A DNA stretch of 64,000 bases from Dyadobacter frigoris (GTDB lineage: Bacteria > Bacteroidota > Bacteroidia > Cytophagales > Spirosomataceae): contig NZ_SZVO01000018.1 of NCBI RefSeq assembly GCF_005280585.1, positions 117,768 through 181,767 of the forward strand, given 5' to 3'. Of the stretch, positions 1 through 9,529 are shown one piece after another. A program made the position numbers and the translations under genes. The notes beneath the pieces are model-generated. The model searched no databases and had not been told where the DNA came from. It saw only the letters and a list, made by a program, of their open reading frames with translations. The first letter of the stretch is position 1. Each line of letters starts with the position of its first letter.

Positions 1-350
1 TTTTCGAAAAGATCACAGATTTTCAAAGTTAATTCTTGACATTCCTGAGGGCTCATCTGATCAATGGAATCAACGGCCGCATTTCTGGTATTCTTTATTT
101 TATTATGCCGGTTTGGCTCTGAGATATTTAATGTTTTAGTTATATTCAGCCATTCTCCGGAGAGTTTAGCGGAAAAATATCTGATAGGGATTAGCCCAAA
201 ACGACCTGCCTGGGATTTTAAATACTGTTTGGAACGAAGTGGATTTAAAGTCAGGTTTTCAACGAGCTTGTCCAGCTCGATGTACACGAAAATATTGGAT
301 TGGGGTTTCACTTTTAATTGGGTAGGTTTACTTGATACAATATAAGTTAA
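1..350 (-). CDS. Possible partial gene of unknown function running off the left edge
   Basis: The minus strand is open from a TAA at 351-353 to the window edge (about 116 codons), and the translation looks protein-like rather than random. It carries runs such as IFVYIELDKLVEN and GLIPIRYFSAKLSGEW, then a charged tail with MSPQECQELTLKICDLFE. No ATG occurs early. A GTG at 309-311 could start it, otherwise the 5' end is lost and this is a remnant. A competing plus-strand frame (64-345) has an unconvincing composition and is not listed. I do not recognise the family. Confidence is low because the gene is incomplete. Confidence 0.3.
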
Positions 351-1188
351 TTAAATGGCTTTTCTGCCAGTCCTAATATTATTGACTCAGGCAAGCTGGA
401 TGATTTGTGACCATCAGACTCTTAAATACTGATGAAAACTTATTTTGGGGTAGGTAAGTTAATGGTTAAGTGTTTCATTGTTAGCTTTTAGTTGTTTTTT
501 GTCATAGGCTTTATCTCTGGATAATATGGAGAATTAAATAATATTTTTTTCATTTTTCCGAATATAATCTTCCATAAACAACCGTCATTCGTTCGATCCC
601 GAAGTAAGACGCCCACCAGCCATGAGCTCTTTTTACATCGTTTAGATACGCACATTGTAAAAATCTTATGCCCTCTAAAGTGTCTGTAAAATATGCCTGT
701 TATCACTGGAAAGATTAGCACGCACCGGTGAGTTTTCATGCGACACTCTCATTATTATTTCAGCGAAAAAAAGTCAAGGTGCTGCTGTTTTGACATTTAT
801 ATTTTGAAAGATTCGGCGCAGCATTTAAATGATGTTGGTATGTATTTTTTAGGACAAACCGTCAAATTGCTTAAATAACACCAATTTTTGGCGGATACTG
901 CCGACTCTTGCAGATTTATAGCTGTTTGCCATGCATGGTAGTAGCTGCCTTTGTAAATCAATTTTTGCCTAAATACTCCCTGACGGCTTTTACAGAAGTA
1001 CCTTCATTATGGTTTCTGGCTGGGAGAGGACTTACAAATTTGAAAATCAATTTCGCAACGAATCAAATTATCAATTTTGTAAAAAAAAGTTCGTTTTAGA
1101 CAGTACAATAGTTTTCAGATCAATCCAGAATTTAAAATGCCGGAATTTATAAAAAGAGGTTTATATTTCTAATGGTTATGCGGCGTAA
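351..1188. other. Stretch without a supported gene
   Basis: About 840 bases, AT-rich. Two short open frames exist (488-739 minus, 908-1099 plus). Neither has a recognisable motif, a convincing start or a partner gene, so I treat both as chance. The right part presumably holds the promoter of the AraC-type gene at 1249, but I could not find a clear TAnnTTTG element with a matching upstream TTG. Confidence 0.5.
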
Positions 1189-1248
1189 GTGAATTGTGAT
1201 TTAGCTGTAAAATTATTTTATAATCTTAAATACATTCTATCATTTTTT

Positions 1249-2058
1249 ATGGTTGAAATCTTTCAAAATATCCGTAAAATCTATGATTTCGTATTGCCAT
1301 TTGAAGAATTGGCAGACTTTATAGAATTTTTTGCGGAATCTTCTACGGAATTAACAAGACGGCACTTCGAAAACGAGTGTTTTACTGTAAAAATGTTTGC
1401 TAGCTGGACACCCACTTTTTATATAAATTTAGGTTCACCTTACTATATTGATTTGGCAAAGCACCGCTATTTGGTAAAAGCTGACCAGGATATTTTAGTC
1501 CTGCGAAACTCCACCATTGAACGTATCAATCAACCTTTTGATAATATTTTTACAGTAAAATTTTATCCTGGTGGATTAGAGGCGATCTTAGGACTAAGTC
1601 AGCTAGGAGTCGTTGATAAGGTAATTAACTTAAAAGGAATACTTCCAGACAGCTTATTGGTAAAAATGAAGCATGCCATTAATTTTACAGAACGTGTTGA
1701 ATTGATGCAATGCTTTTTATTAAATAGTTTCCGTAAACGACGGAACAATGATCATTATCTTGCAATGGTTAGGGATGCAATTGGCGAATATCATGCGGCA
1801 GATTTTCAGTTGAACACTTCGGCTGTCGCCGAACGGCTATTTATTACTTCAAAAACCATTAACCGATATTTTCACCGGGTTGTGGGCGTATCACCAAAAA
1901 GTTATTTTTCCATTCTTAGGGCCCGGAATGCCTTATCGCACTTTATTGACAGTGAGAAACAGTTTGAGCCGGATGATTATGGCTATTATGACATGAGTCA
2001 TTTTTATAAGGATCAAATGAAATTTACCGGTCAGAAACTAAAAGAGCAAGGCATTTAA
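1249..2058 (+). CDS. AraC-family transcriptional regulator
   Basis: Predicted DNA-binding regulator of 269 residues with a C-terminal AraC-type helix-turn-helix region. The first HTH is visible around AVAERLFITSKTINRYFHRV, followed by the family-typical VGVSPKSYF and a second helix pair with MSHFYKDQMKFTG. The N-terminal about 170 residues are a ligand/dimer domain of the type seen in Bacteroidota AraC proteins and carry no named catalytic motif. The frame opens further upstream at a GTG (1189), but ATG 1249 (MVEIFQNIRKIYDF) fits the family start better. It lies 60 bases before the S33 peptidase gene in the same direction, so the two may be co-transcribed and the regulator may control the peptidase. 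The inducer is unknown. Confidence 0.85.
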   Translation: MVEIFQNIRKIYDFVLPFEELADFIEFFAESSTELTRRHFENECFTVKMFASWTPTFYINLGSPYYIDLAKHRYLVKADQDILVLRNSTIERINQPFDNIFTVKFYPGGLEAILGLSQLGVVDKVINLKGILPDSLLVKMKHAINFTERVELMQCFLLNSFRKRRNNDHYLAMVRDAIGEYHAADFQLNTSAVAERLFITSKTINRYFHRVVGVSPKSYFSILRARNALSHFIDSEKQFEPDDYGYYDMSHFYKDQMKFTGQKLKEQGI

Positions 2059-2118
2059 ATTGTCCGTTTTTTACTTTTTAAGTAGGAGATTGATTTCGAG
2101 CTTTGTAAAAAAAACGAC

Positions 2119-3561
2119 ATGAAATTATATTCCTTTAGCCTTCTTTTTAGCTTTGTTTGCTGTCAGCAATTGTTCAGCCAATCGTATACGCCAGTCATAG
2201 AATTGGCTGTTTGTCCGATTAAAACCGATGCGCGTTTAATCGTTAAATACGGTTATCTGGTGGTACCCGAAAACCGCAAGAAAGTCAACGGGCGAAAAGT
2301 AAAAATTCCATTTTTCTTCGCGCGCCAGCCCAATCATGACGCTAAAAAAAATGTTTTTCTTTATACTACCGGCGGCCCTGGTTATAGCGCAATTGATAAT
2401 ACAGACAGTGTTGGTTATGAATCCGGCTTGTTGAAATATGGCGGTTTAATACTTTTTGACCAAAGAGGAACAAAACTGGCAAAGCCCTGTCTGGATTGTA
2501 CAGAAATACCCCTGGCTGTAAAGCGCAGCTATGAAGAAGGACTAAATAAAGACAGTTTGGTACTGATTGCTATCAAGGACTGCCGTAAGCGTTTTGTTAG
2601 CCAGGGTATTGACCTTTCGGCTTTTAATACAATGGAAAGTGCCGAAGATATCAATGATTTGAGACTGGCCTTGCATTTGGATTCACTGAATCTTGCAGGC
2701 GTCTCCTACAGTGGCGGGCTAATGCTCAATGTGTTACGTAACCATCCGGAAGCAGTACGCACTTTAATGCTAAATTCGCCTTTGCCCAGTTATGCGCGAT
2801 ATGACGAAGATGGTTTAATCAATATCAATGAAGCACTAAATCAGGTTTTTACCAACTATGAGGATGATTCTTTAATGAGCAAGACTTCTATTAATTTACG
2901 GGAACGATTTCAACGTTATTTTACAGATATTACGGGCAAGATATTTCAACTCAATTATCTTAAAAGGAATGCACGTGACAGCACCAGGATCTATTATACC
3001 AAGGGTGAATTACTGGACATAATAGTGAACCGTTTAAACGGTGATCAGGTAAAAACTATTCCTGCTGTTATTGATGATCTTGTTGCAGGTAAACACAGAT
3101 CTTACGTAACCGAACTTATTGATGGAGGTTTCTCGGAAGATCATTCGGTATCGCTGGGTATGAGGTATTCGGTTTACTGCACAGAACAAATAGCATATTC
3201 TGATCCGGTATTGGAAAAGCTACAAAATACAGTCCTGCCCTGGCTGGCGGGTTGCTCGTTTAATGATGTTAGCAGGACTGTTTGTGATTGCTGGAAAGTT
3301 AGACCGGAGCCTGAAATAGTTAGAAAGCAGGTATATTCGAAAGTTCCTGCTCTAATTGTTGGCGGAGATATCGATCCTTCATGCAGGCCATTTTACAACC
3401 GGCTTATTAAACGCTATATGCCTAATGCTCAGCTCATGCTTGTGCATAATGGAGGGCACGGGCCGGGTTATGTTGTTGATGGTATTAATTACGCGACATT
3501 ATTTTTTGAGAACCCCAATAAAAAAATTGTCTCTCAATCCAAAAATCTGATTATGGAATAG
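2119..3561 (+). CDS. Secreted alpha/beta-hydrolase, peptidase S33 (TAP/prolyl aminopeptidase-like)
   Basis: Predicted exported hydrolase of 480 residues. An N-terminal signal segment (first about 20 residues, ending near LFSQ) is followed by an alpha/beta-hydrolase fold with all elements of the S33 family. The oxyanion motif reads TGGPGYS (usually HGGPG). The nucleophile elbow GVSYSGG places the serine at 198. The acid loop GGDIDPSCRP gives Asp419 and the final GGHG gives His447. Family members remove N-terminal residues from peptides or hydrolyse small esters; the substrate here cannot be told. Internal cysteines fit an extracytoplasmic location. Its only close neighbour is the AraC gene 60 bases upstream. 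Confidence 0.85.
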   Translation: MKLYSFSLLFSFVCCQQLFSQSYTPVIELAVCPIKTDARLIVKYGYLVVPENRKKVNGRKVKIPFFFARQPNHDAKKNVFLYTTGGPGYSAIDNTDSVGYESGLLKYGGLILFDQRGTKLAKPCLDCTEIPLAVKRSYEEGLNKDSLVLIAIKDCRKRFVSQGIDLSAFNTMESAEDINDLRLALHLDSLNLAGVSYSGGLMLNVLRNHPEAVRTLMLNSPLPSYARYDEDGLININEALNQVFTNYEDDSLMSKTSINLRERFQRYFTDITGKIFQLNYLKRNARDSTRIYYTKGELLDIIVNRLNGDQVKTIPAVIDDLVAGKHRSYVTELIDGGFSEDHSVSLGMRYSVYCTEQIAYSDPVLEKLQNTVLPWLAGCSFNDVSRTVCDCWKVRPEPEIVRKQVYSKVPALIVGGDIDPSCRPFYNRLIKRYMPNAQLMLVHNGGHGPGYVVDGINYATLFFENPNKKIVSQSKNLIME

Positions 3562-4062
3562 CTTAGTTCATAAACGGAGTAGATATAAGAAACTAAAAAT
3601 TGTATACAAGCAATTTGTCAGCTGCTCTGGTATTGTACCACCTGGCAGCCCAGCCCGAAAATTTAATGCGGCAAATTCGCTTCGGAGAAGCCGGGCTTTG
3701 ATCAAATTCACGGAATTTGTCTTCAATCTATTAAATTAACCCGGATTGCTGTCTTTTCATAGTCTTAAAGGCTACATGTTAAGCGGAAGGAAAGTTTGCT
3801 GAGCCGCTTATTATTTAGATCACCAATCGGCAGGCCAGAGCCTATTTGACCGGTCTGATGCCAGCTTTCAGCCTGATGTTTGAAGCGAGCCGGGCCACGA
3901 ATCAAAATTTAATCATTGGCGTATTTAAATTGCATTGTTTGTGGAATTAATTTTATATATTGTATAAATTGTCATAAATAATGAGCTTCTTTTTTTGATA
4001 ACAGACGATCACTGCCAATCAAGGAATTGTATAACTTTTCTCAACATTCCTTTCCCAATTAA
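3562..4062. other. Intergenic stretch with a possible degenerate coding relic
   Basis: Five hundred bases between the peptidase and the hybrid kinase, with no intact gene. A plus-strand piece at 3603-3701 reads LSAALVLYHLAAQPENLMRQ before a stop, which resembles the end of helix I and helix J of cytochrome P450 proteins. No heme-binding FxxGxxxCxG motif follows, so at most it is a decayed fragment. The last 150 bases are very AT-rich and probably contain the promoter of the kinase gene. Confidence 0.35.
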
Positions 4063-7000
4063 ATGAAACACGCTGTTGTTCTGATGGTTATTTGGGTGTC
4101 TTTGCTGAGCTTGGTTCATGCACAAGGTCTAAAATTCAATCATCTTACAACAAATCAAGGACTTTCTCAAAGCCACATCTGTGCAATACTTAAAGACAGA
4201 CAAGGCTTTATGTGGTTTGGAACCGAAGACGGATTGAATAAATATGATGGATACAAGTTTTCGCACTATAAACATGATCCTTACGACAAAAACAGCATAA
4301 CAGATAGCTACATACAGGATTTACTCGAAGACAAGCAAGGTGATTTGTGGATTGCCACTTCTAACGGGCTGGACAGATTTGACAGAAGCAAAAATAGTTT
4401 TATTCATTATCTGACCCAGGATATTAACGACCTTTTTGAAGATAGCAAAAACAGAATTTGGCTGGCTACTCAGGAAGGCCTTTTTTTGTTTGACCGGCAA
4501 AAAAAATCATTTCGACTGTATTTGGATGCCGGTCAAAACAACAGTAGTCAAATTAAAAATTCGATCTACCGTATTGCAGAAAATAAGGACGGTTCACTGT
4601 GGCTGGGAACTGAAAATGGTCTTTATCAAATTACCGTAAACAATGAAAAATACACCAGTCGGCGCGTCGGTTTGGAATGCACAAACTGTTTGGTTGCTCC
4701 TCCGGTCAGAGCTTTATGTACGGACCGCCATGGAAATTTATGGATAGGGACCAAAGAAGACGGTTTGTTCCTATACAGCCACAAGGATCATTCCTTCCGC
4801 AATTTTCTTAACGATCCATCCAATACAAATTCTATTGCCCACAATGACATTCTTTCTATTGTCGAAGCCAGGGACGGCAAAATATGGATAGGGACCGAAA
4901 ATGGAGGTATCAGCGTTTACGATGCCCTGAAAGTGCAATTTGTTCATTACGAGCACAGGCCGAACGAAGCTGCTACATTAAGCAATAATTCTGTGTATTC
5001 GATCTATCAGGATAATGCTGAAAATATTTGGATAGGTACCTACGCAGGCGGGGTTGATTTTCTGCCGAGGTTTGGAGAGAAATTTCTCTCATACAGTCAC
5101 ATTCCCGGAGACCCGGGTAGCTTGACTAATAATGTGGTGCTTTCAATATGTGGCGATAGTGCCGGTAATAAAATATGGCTCGGTACAGATGGTGGTGGGC
5201 TGAATGTATTTAACTACAATAAAAATACTTTTTCCAATTACAGGCACGATCCCCGAAATGTCAATTCAATCAGTAATGACTATGTGATTTCGATGGTGGG
5301 GGTTTCCAGGGACGTGCTGGCACTGGGTTATCACAACGGTGGTTTCGATTTTTTTAATACTAAAACCGGCATTGCAAAACACCATTTACCAAATGCTAAC
5401 GATTCAAACAGTCTGTCGGTTTCAGATGTTAACAACCTGCATAAAGACCGTCAGGGTAATATCTGGATAGGGACCTGGGGAGGCGGATTGAATTATTACA
5501 ACATCAAAAATGGAAAATTTAAACATTATCGCACTAATCCCAGGGATAGCACCAGTATTAGCTCAGACATTGTCACGGCTGTTTTTCAGGATAAAAAGGG
5601 CCAGATCTGGGTAGGGACATATAACGGACTGAACAAGCTGGACAGTACCTGCCGATATTTCACACGATACCAGTACGATCCCAAAAATATCTTATCTCTA
5701 TCGCATAATAAGGTACAATGTATCCGCGAAGCGCAGGGGGGCAATTTATGGATAGGAACAGTCGGCGGTGGACTCAATTATTTTGACACCAGCAAACAAA
5801 CTTTTAAAGCCTTTACCGAAAAGGATGGCTTGGCCAGCAATGTAGTTTTTGCAATCCTGGAAGATCATCATAAAAACTTATGGTTAAGCACTAACAAAGG
5901 CATTTCTCGATTCAATCCCAAAAATAAAACTTTCAACAATTTTGGAGTTAAAGATGGGCTTCAGGGCAACGAGTTCAGAGATAATTCCTGCTTTACTACC
6001 GAAAGCGGGCGAATGTTTTTTGGCGGGGTGAGCGGTTTAAGTACCTTTCATCCAGACAGCATTAAATATAACAGTTTTATTCCCCCCGTTTTTCTTACTG
6101 ATTTGCAGATTTTCAACAAGACTGTTTCGGTAGGTGATAAGTCCTCCGTGCTGCAAAAAGATATCAGTCAGACAAGCTCGGTCACACTTTCTTACAAACA
6201 GTCTGTAATTACGTTAGAATTTGCTTCGCTTAATTATACAAACCCCGAAAAAAACCAGTATGCATACAAACTTGAAGGGTTTGATCCAATGTGGAATTAT
6301 GTGGGAACCAAGCGGACGGCAACTTATACGAATCTGGATCCGGGGACGTACATTTTCAAAGTTAAAGCATCCAACAATGACGGGGTGTGGAATACCAGGG
6401 GCAACTTTGTTAAAATCACCATTATCCCGCCATTTTGGCTAACCTGGTGGTTTAGGCTAATTTCATTAATAAGTTTTATAGGCCTTCTGATTTTATTTTA
6501 TCAGCTCCGTACCGATTCCAGCCGTAGACAGAAGAAACTGCTGATAACAAAAGTAAAACAGCGTACAATGGAGCTGGAAGTTGCTATGCAGGAAGAACGA
6601 AAGGCCAAGCGCATCGCAGAGATTGCTATTGAAGAAGAGAAAAAGGCAAAGCAGCAGGCAGAGCTGGCCAGCCGTGCAAAAAGCGCATTCCTGGCTGTGA
6701 TGAGCCATGAAATAAGGACTCCTATGAATGGGGTAATTGGAATGGCTTCGCTGCTCGCAGAAACTGACCTGGATGAAGAACAACGCAGTTACACCACAAG
6801 TATACAGTCCAGCGGTAATAGCTTACTGACGGTGATTAATGATATTCTTGACTTTTCTAAAATAGAGTCCGGTAATATGGAACTGGAAGAAACCCCATTC
6901 AATCTTAGGAGCTGTATCGAAGAAGTAATGGATGTTTTTATATCAAAGGTGGGGGAATTAAAAATCGAGCTGCTTTATAAAATTAATCGCGATGTCCCTG

Positions 7001-8223
7001 AGCAGCTTATAGGTGACAGTCTCAGGCTTCGTCAAATCCTAATCAACCTGATAGGAAATGCAGTTAAGTTTACCAAGGATGGAGAAATTATCTTATCAGT
7101 CCGTCTGGATGGCAGCTTAGATCAGGACATGATCAGATTATACTTTGAAATCAAGGACAGCGGGATTGGTATTTCTGAAAAAAAGAAGGATCGATTGTTT
7201 AAGGCATTTTCACAGGTAGACTCCTCAACAAGCCGCCAGTACGGTGGTACGGGCTTGGGCCTTGCCATTTCTCAAAAACTGGTAAGTCTGATGGGTGGAA
7301 CTATTGGCGTAATCAGCCAGGAAGGACAGGGTAGTATTTTTCATTTTTCGATCCTTTTAAGAACTCAAACTGTTTCGGATCAAAACATTTCGGAGTATAG
7401 CCACGATTTTGGGAGAATCACGATATTGGTGACAGACGACAACCAAAACAGCCGTGAGATCATTGCAGACCAGCTGAAAGATTGGGGGATAACTTCCTTA
7501 TTGGCAAGTAACGGCGCTGAGGCACTTGAGGTACTGGCACTAAATAAAAACATAGGGATGGTTATTACCGATATGTACATGCCATCTGTGGACGGGATAC
7601 AGTTAGCCAGGCAGATACATGAGCATTATCCTCAGCTTCCGGTTATACTTTTAAGTCCCAAGGGCACAGAACTGCCTAAAGTCCAGAAAGAACTATTTTG
7701 TGCTTTGTTAAAAAAACCGGTAAATAAGAAGATCTTTTTTAATAGTATCTATGAGCAGTTTAAAAATAAGGATACTGCGGGCGTAGCGTCTCAGCCTAAG
7801 GTATCAAATAAGGTACTTTATTCTGATTTTTCAAAACAATATCCGCTGCATATTTTAGTTGCAGAGGATAACAAGGTGAATCAAATTGTGATCTTGAATG
7901 TCCTCGGCAAGCTTGGATACGAAGCAGAGATGGTTACAGATGGGGCCAAAGCCGTAGTGAAGACGACGCAAAAAGTATTTGATATAATATTAATGGATGT
8001 ACAAATGCCCTTCATGGACGGTGTTGAAGCAACCAAAATAATCAAGAAAAGTAATCCTGCCCGGCCTTATATTATCGCCATGACGGCTAATGCCATGCCG
8101 GAAGACAGGAAGCAATGCCTTGCCGCAGGAATGGACGATTACATCAGCAAGCCAGTAAATCTGGAAGAATTAATGGAAATGCTAGAAAAATGGTCAAAGA
8201 AAATACAAAACCTTGCGCATTAG
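4063..8223 (+). CDS. Hybrid two-component sensor kinase with Reg_prop propeller and two receiver domains
   Basis: One-component-style hybrid sensor of 1386 residues. It has a signal peptide (about 1-21) and then roughly 680 periplasmic residues of repeated propeller units of the W-[IL]-G-T type (WIGTKEDGLF, WIGTENGGIS, WIGTWGGGLN). A Y_Y_Y domain (about 725-790) and one membrane helix (about 790-817) follow. The cytoplasmic part has a coiled coil, a HisKA domain with phospho-acceptor His882 in MSHEIRTPMNG, and an ATPase domain with N-box NLIGNAVKFT and GTGLGL. Two receivers follow, with Asp1170 (VITDMYMP) and Asp1312 (IILMDVQMP). Unlike many Bacteroidota relatives that sense glycans, it ends after the second receiver and has no AraC output domain. 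It probably signals to a separate regulator or Hpt protein. No partner is adjacent. The ligand is unknown. Confidence 0.95.
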   Translation: MKHAVVLMVIWVSLLSLVHAQGLKFNHLTTNQGLSQSHICAILKDRQGFMWFGTEDGLNKYDGYKFSHYKHDPYDKNSITDSYIQDLLEDKQGDLWIATSNGLDRFDRSKNSFIHYLTQDINDLFEDSKNRIWLATQEGLFLFDRQKKSFRLYLDAGQNNSSQIKNSIYRIAENKDGSLWLGTENGLYQITVNNEKYTSRRVGLECTNCLVAPPVRALCTDRHGNLWIGTKEDGLFLYSHKDHSFRNFLNDPSNTNSIAHNDILSIVEARDGKIWIGTENGGISVYDALKVQFVHYEHRPNEAATLSNNSVYSIYQDNAENIWIGTYAGGVDFLPRFGEKFLSYSHIPGDPGSLTNNVVLSICGDSAGNKIWLGTDGGGLNVFNYNKNTFSNYRHDPRNVNSISNDYVISMVGVSRDVLALGYHNGGFDFFNTKTGIAKHHLPNANDSNSLSVSDVNNLHKDRQGNIWIGTWGGGLNYYNIKNGKFKHYRTNPRDSTSISSDIVTAVFQDKKGQIWVGTYNGLNKLDSTCRYFTRYQYDPKNILSLSHNKVQCIREAQGGNLWIGTVGGGLNYFDTSKQTFKAFTEKDGLASNVVFAILEDHHKNLWLSTNKGISRFNPKNKTFNNFGVKDGLQGNEFRDNSCFTTESGRMFFGGVSGLSTFHPDSIKYNSFIPPVFLTDLQIFNKTVSVGDKSSVLQKDISQTSSVTLSYKQSVITLEFASLNYTNPEKNQYAYKLEGFDPMWNYVGTKRTATYTNLDPGTYIFKVKASNNDGVWNTRGNFVKITIIPPFWLTWWFRLISLISFIGLLILFYQLRTDSSRRQKKLLITKVKQRTMELEVAMQEERKAKRIAEIAIEEEKKAKQQAELASRAKSAFLAVMSHEIRTPMNGVIGMASLLAETDLDEEQRSYTTSIQSSGNSLLTVINDILDFSKIESGNMELEETPFNLRSCIEEVMDVFISKVGELKIELLYKINRDVPEQLIGDSLRLRQILINLIGNAVKFTKDGEIILSVRLDGSLDQDMIRLYFEIKDSGIGISEKKKDRLFKAFSQVDSSTSRQYGGTGLGLAISQKLVSLMGGTIGVISQEGQGSIFHFSILLRTQTVSDQNISEYSHDFGRITILVTDDNQNSREIIADQLKDWGITSLLASNGAEALEVLALNKNIGMVITDMYMPSVDGIQLARQIHEHYPQLPVILLSPKGTELPKVQKELFCALLKKPVNKKIFFNSIYEQFKNKDTAGVASQPKVSNKVLYSDFSKQYPLHILVAEDNKVNQIVILNVLGKLGYEAEMVTDGAKAVVKTTQKVFDIILMDVQMPFMDGVEATKIIKKSNPARPYIIAMTANAMPEDRKQCLAAGMDDYISKPVNLEELMEMLEKWSKKIQNLAH

Positions 8224-8644
8224 AAATTTAAGACGTTTGTTTTGATCGATCAAGCTATTTTGGATATTTCCGGGCAAACAGGGTTCTTGGTCACTGATGG
8301 TGAGCTGCTGTGATTTGGCTAAGACCATCTTCCTTGATTGCATATTCCGGGAAAATTATAGAGTGGAATATGTATTTTTGCTTGTCTACGCCTGAGGCAG
8401 TGCGAAAATGATCTTGCCCTTAAGTGAATTTTGCACTGGCCAGTGCTTTTTTTTATAGGCGATATTCCTGATGTTTAAATTATTAAGCACCCGAAATTGT
8501 TTAATTATTCAATGTCCGGTTAAAGGTCAGATGGGAGAACTGGATTATTTACTATTTAGCCCAACTATTATTCTGATTACTTATCCAGTCCCAAGTGCAT
8601 TACATAAAAGCCTATTGACGATAAATCATCCTTGTAGTTAACCC
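8224..8644. other. Intergenic stretch between convergent genes
   Basis: About 420 bases between the kinase and the minus-strand permease gene. Apart from the terminator-like palindrome listed separately I see no gene or relic in it. Confidence 0.5.
8433..8455 (+). terminator. Intrinsic terminator-like palindrome with T-run
   Basis: GCACTGGCCAGTGC is a perfect palindrome followed directly by nine T residues. It could form a five-base-pair hairpin with a GGCC turn and a U-tract on plus-strand RNA. It lies about 210 bases after the kinase stop, far for a terminator, but no gene intervenes. Confidence 0.55.
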
Positions 8645-9529
8645 TTATTCGCTCTTGAGAATCTCCACCGGATTACTCCTTGCTGCCTTCAACGTCTGCG
8701 ATCCGATCATAATGAATGCGATCAGTAATACCGCCAGCAAGCCAATGGATAGCTCTGCGATTTGCACTGGTGTATGATAAGGGAAATTAGTGAGCACAAC
8801 TTTTTCGAAGAAAAGGTAAGTCACGGGCAGAGCGATAAGTGCGGATATGGATAGTAGCAAAAGAAAACTGCGACTCAGTAAGTATACAAGGTTACCGGAG
8901 CTGGCGCCCATAACCTTTCGGATGCCGATCTCTTTTAGTCTCGTCTCGGTTGTGAATACCACCATTCCGAACAATCCCATCGATGCAATAGAAATAGTTA
9001 GAAATGAAAGGAAGCCAATGATCTTGATCATGGTCGAAAATTCGCCGTAGGCATCTTCTATTGCTTCTTCATAGAATTCTGCCTTAAATGGATGAACATG
9101 ATCGATCTTCTTCCATGTGGACTCGATTTTGGCCATCGTCGCCAGCATGTCAGTGCTTTGTATTTTGGCATTAATGACTGCCCGGTCCTCAGGTGTCCAG
9201 AACATGAATGCTACCGGCTCGATGAGGTTGTCGACCTTGCCATAGTGAAAGTCCTTCATTACCCCAACAATGGTCATCTTGCGTGCTTTAATTCGAAAAC
9301 TACTGAATGTTACTTCCTTCCCGATTGCTTTCGCGGGGTCGTTGGTACTTATGTTAAATCGCTTTAAAACCTGCTCGTTAACGATCACCTCGCTGGCAGC
9401 CTCGGCTGTGGAGGGGCGTGCAATAAAATTTCCGCCTGCAACGAGCTTGTATCCATGCAAGGTCAAATAATTTTCGTCGACGTGGTTGGTCAAGACCAGG
9501 GCAGAGTCCCCAGAATCTTTGTATTTCAT
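8645..9529 (-). CDS. FtsX/MacB-type ABC permease, C-terminal half of a split gene
   Basis: 294 residues matching the second half of the about 800-residue MacB-like permeases of Bacteroidota. It contains a periplasmic stretch (VDENYLTLHGYKLVAGGNF, then VIVNEQVLKRF), followed by the C-terminal FtsX domain with three or four membrane helices. The conserved TRLKEIGIRKVMGAS and closing ARSNPVEILKSE are present. It starts with an ATGA overlap with the preceding frame (9526-11085). Together the two frames supply a complete permease, so this is most likely one gene broken by a single-base frameshift, or less likely two translationally coupled subunits. Such permeases act in lipoprotein, peptide or drug efflux; no ATPase gene is adjacent. 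Confidence 0.8.
   Translation of the reverse strand: MKYKDSGDSALVLTNHVDENYLTLHGYKLVAGGNFIARPSTAEAASEVIVNEQVLKRFNISTNDPAKAIGKEVTFSSFRIKARKMTIVGVMKDFHYGKVDNLIEPVAFMFWTPEDRAVINAKIQSTDMLATMAKIESTWKKIDHVHPFKAEFYEEAIEDAYGEFSTMIKIIGFLSFLTISIASMGLFGMVVFTTETRLKEIGIRKVMGASSGNLVYLLSRSFLLLLSISALIALPVTYLFFEKVVLTNFPYHTPVQIAELSIGLLAVLLIAFIMIGSQTLKAARSNPVEILKSE

Noticed and set aside
488..739. 83-codon minus-strand frame
   Set aside because: No motif, odd composition and no partner; treated as chance.
908..1099. 63-codon plus-strand frame starting with TTG
   Set aside because: No protein-like features and directly upstream of a real regulator gene.
3934..3952. TGGCGT...TTGCA as a sigma-54 promoter for the hybrid kinase
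   Set aside because: The spacing between the GG and GC elements is two bases too long.
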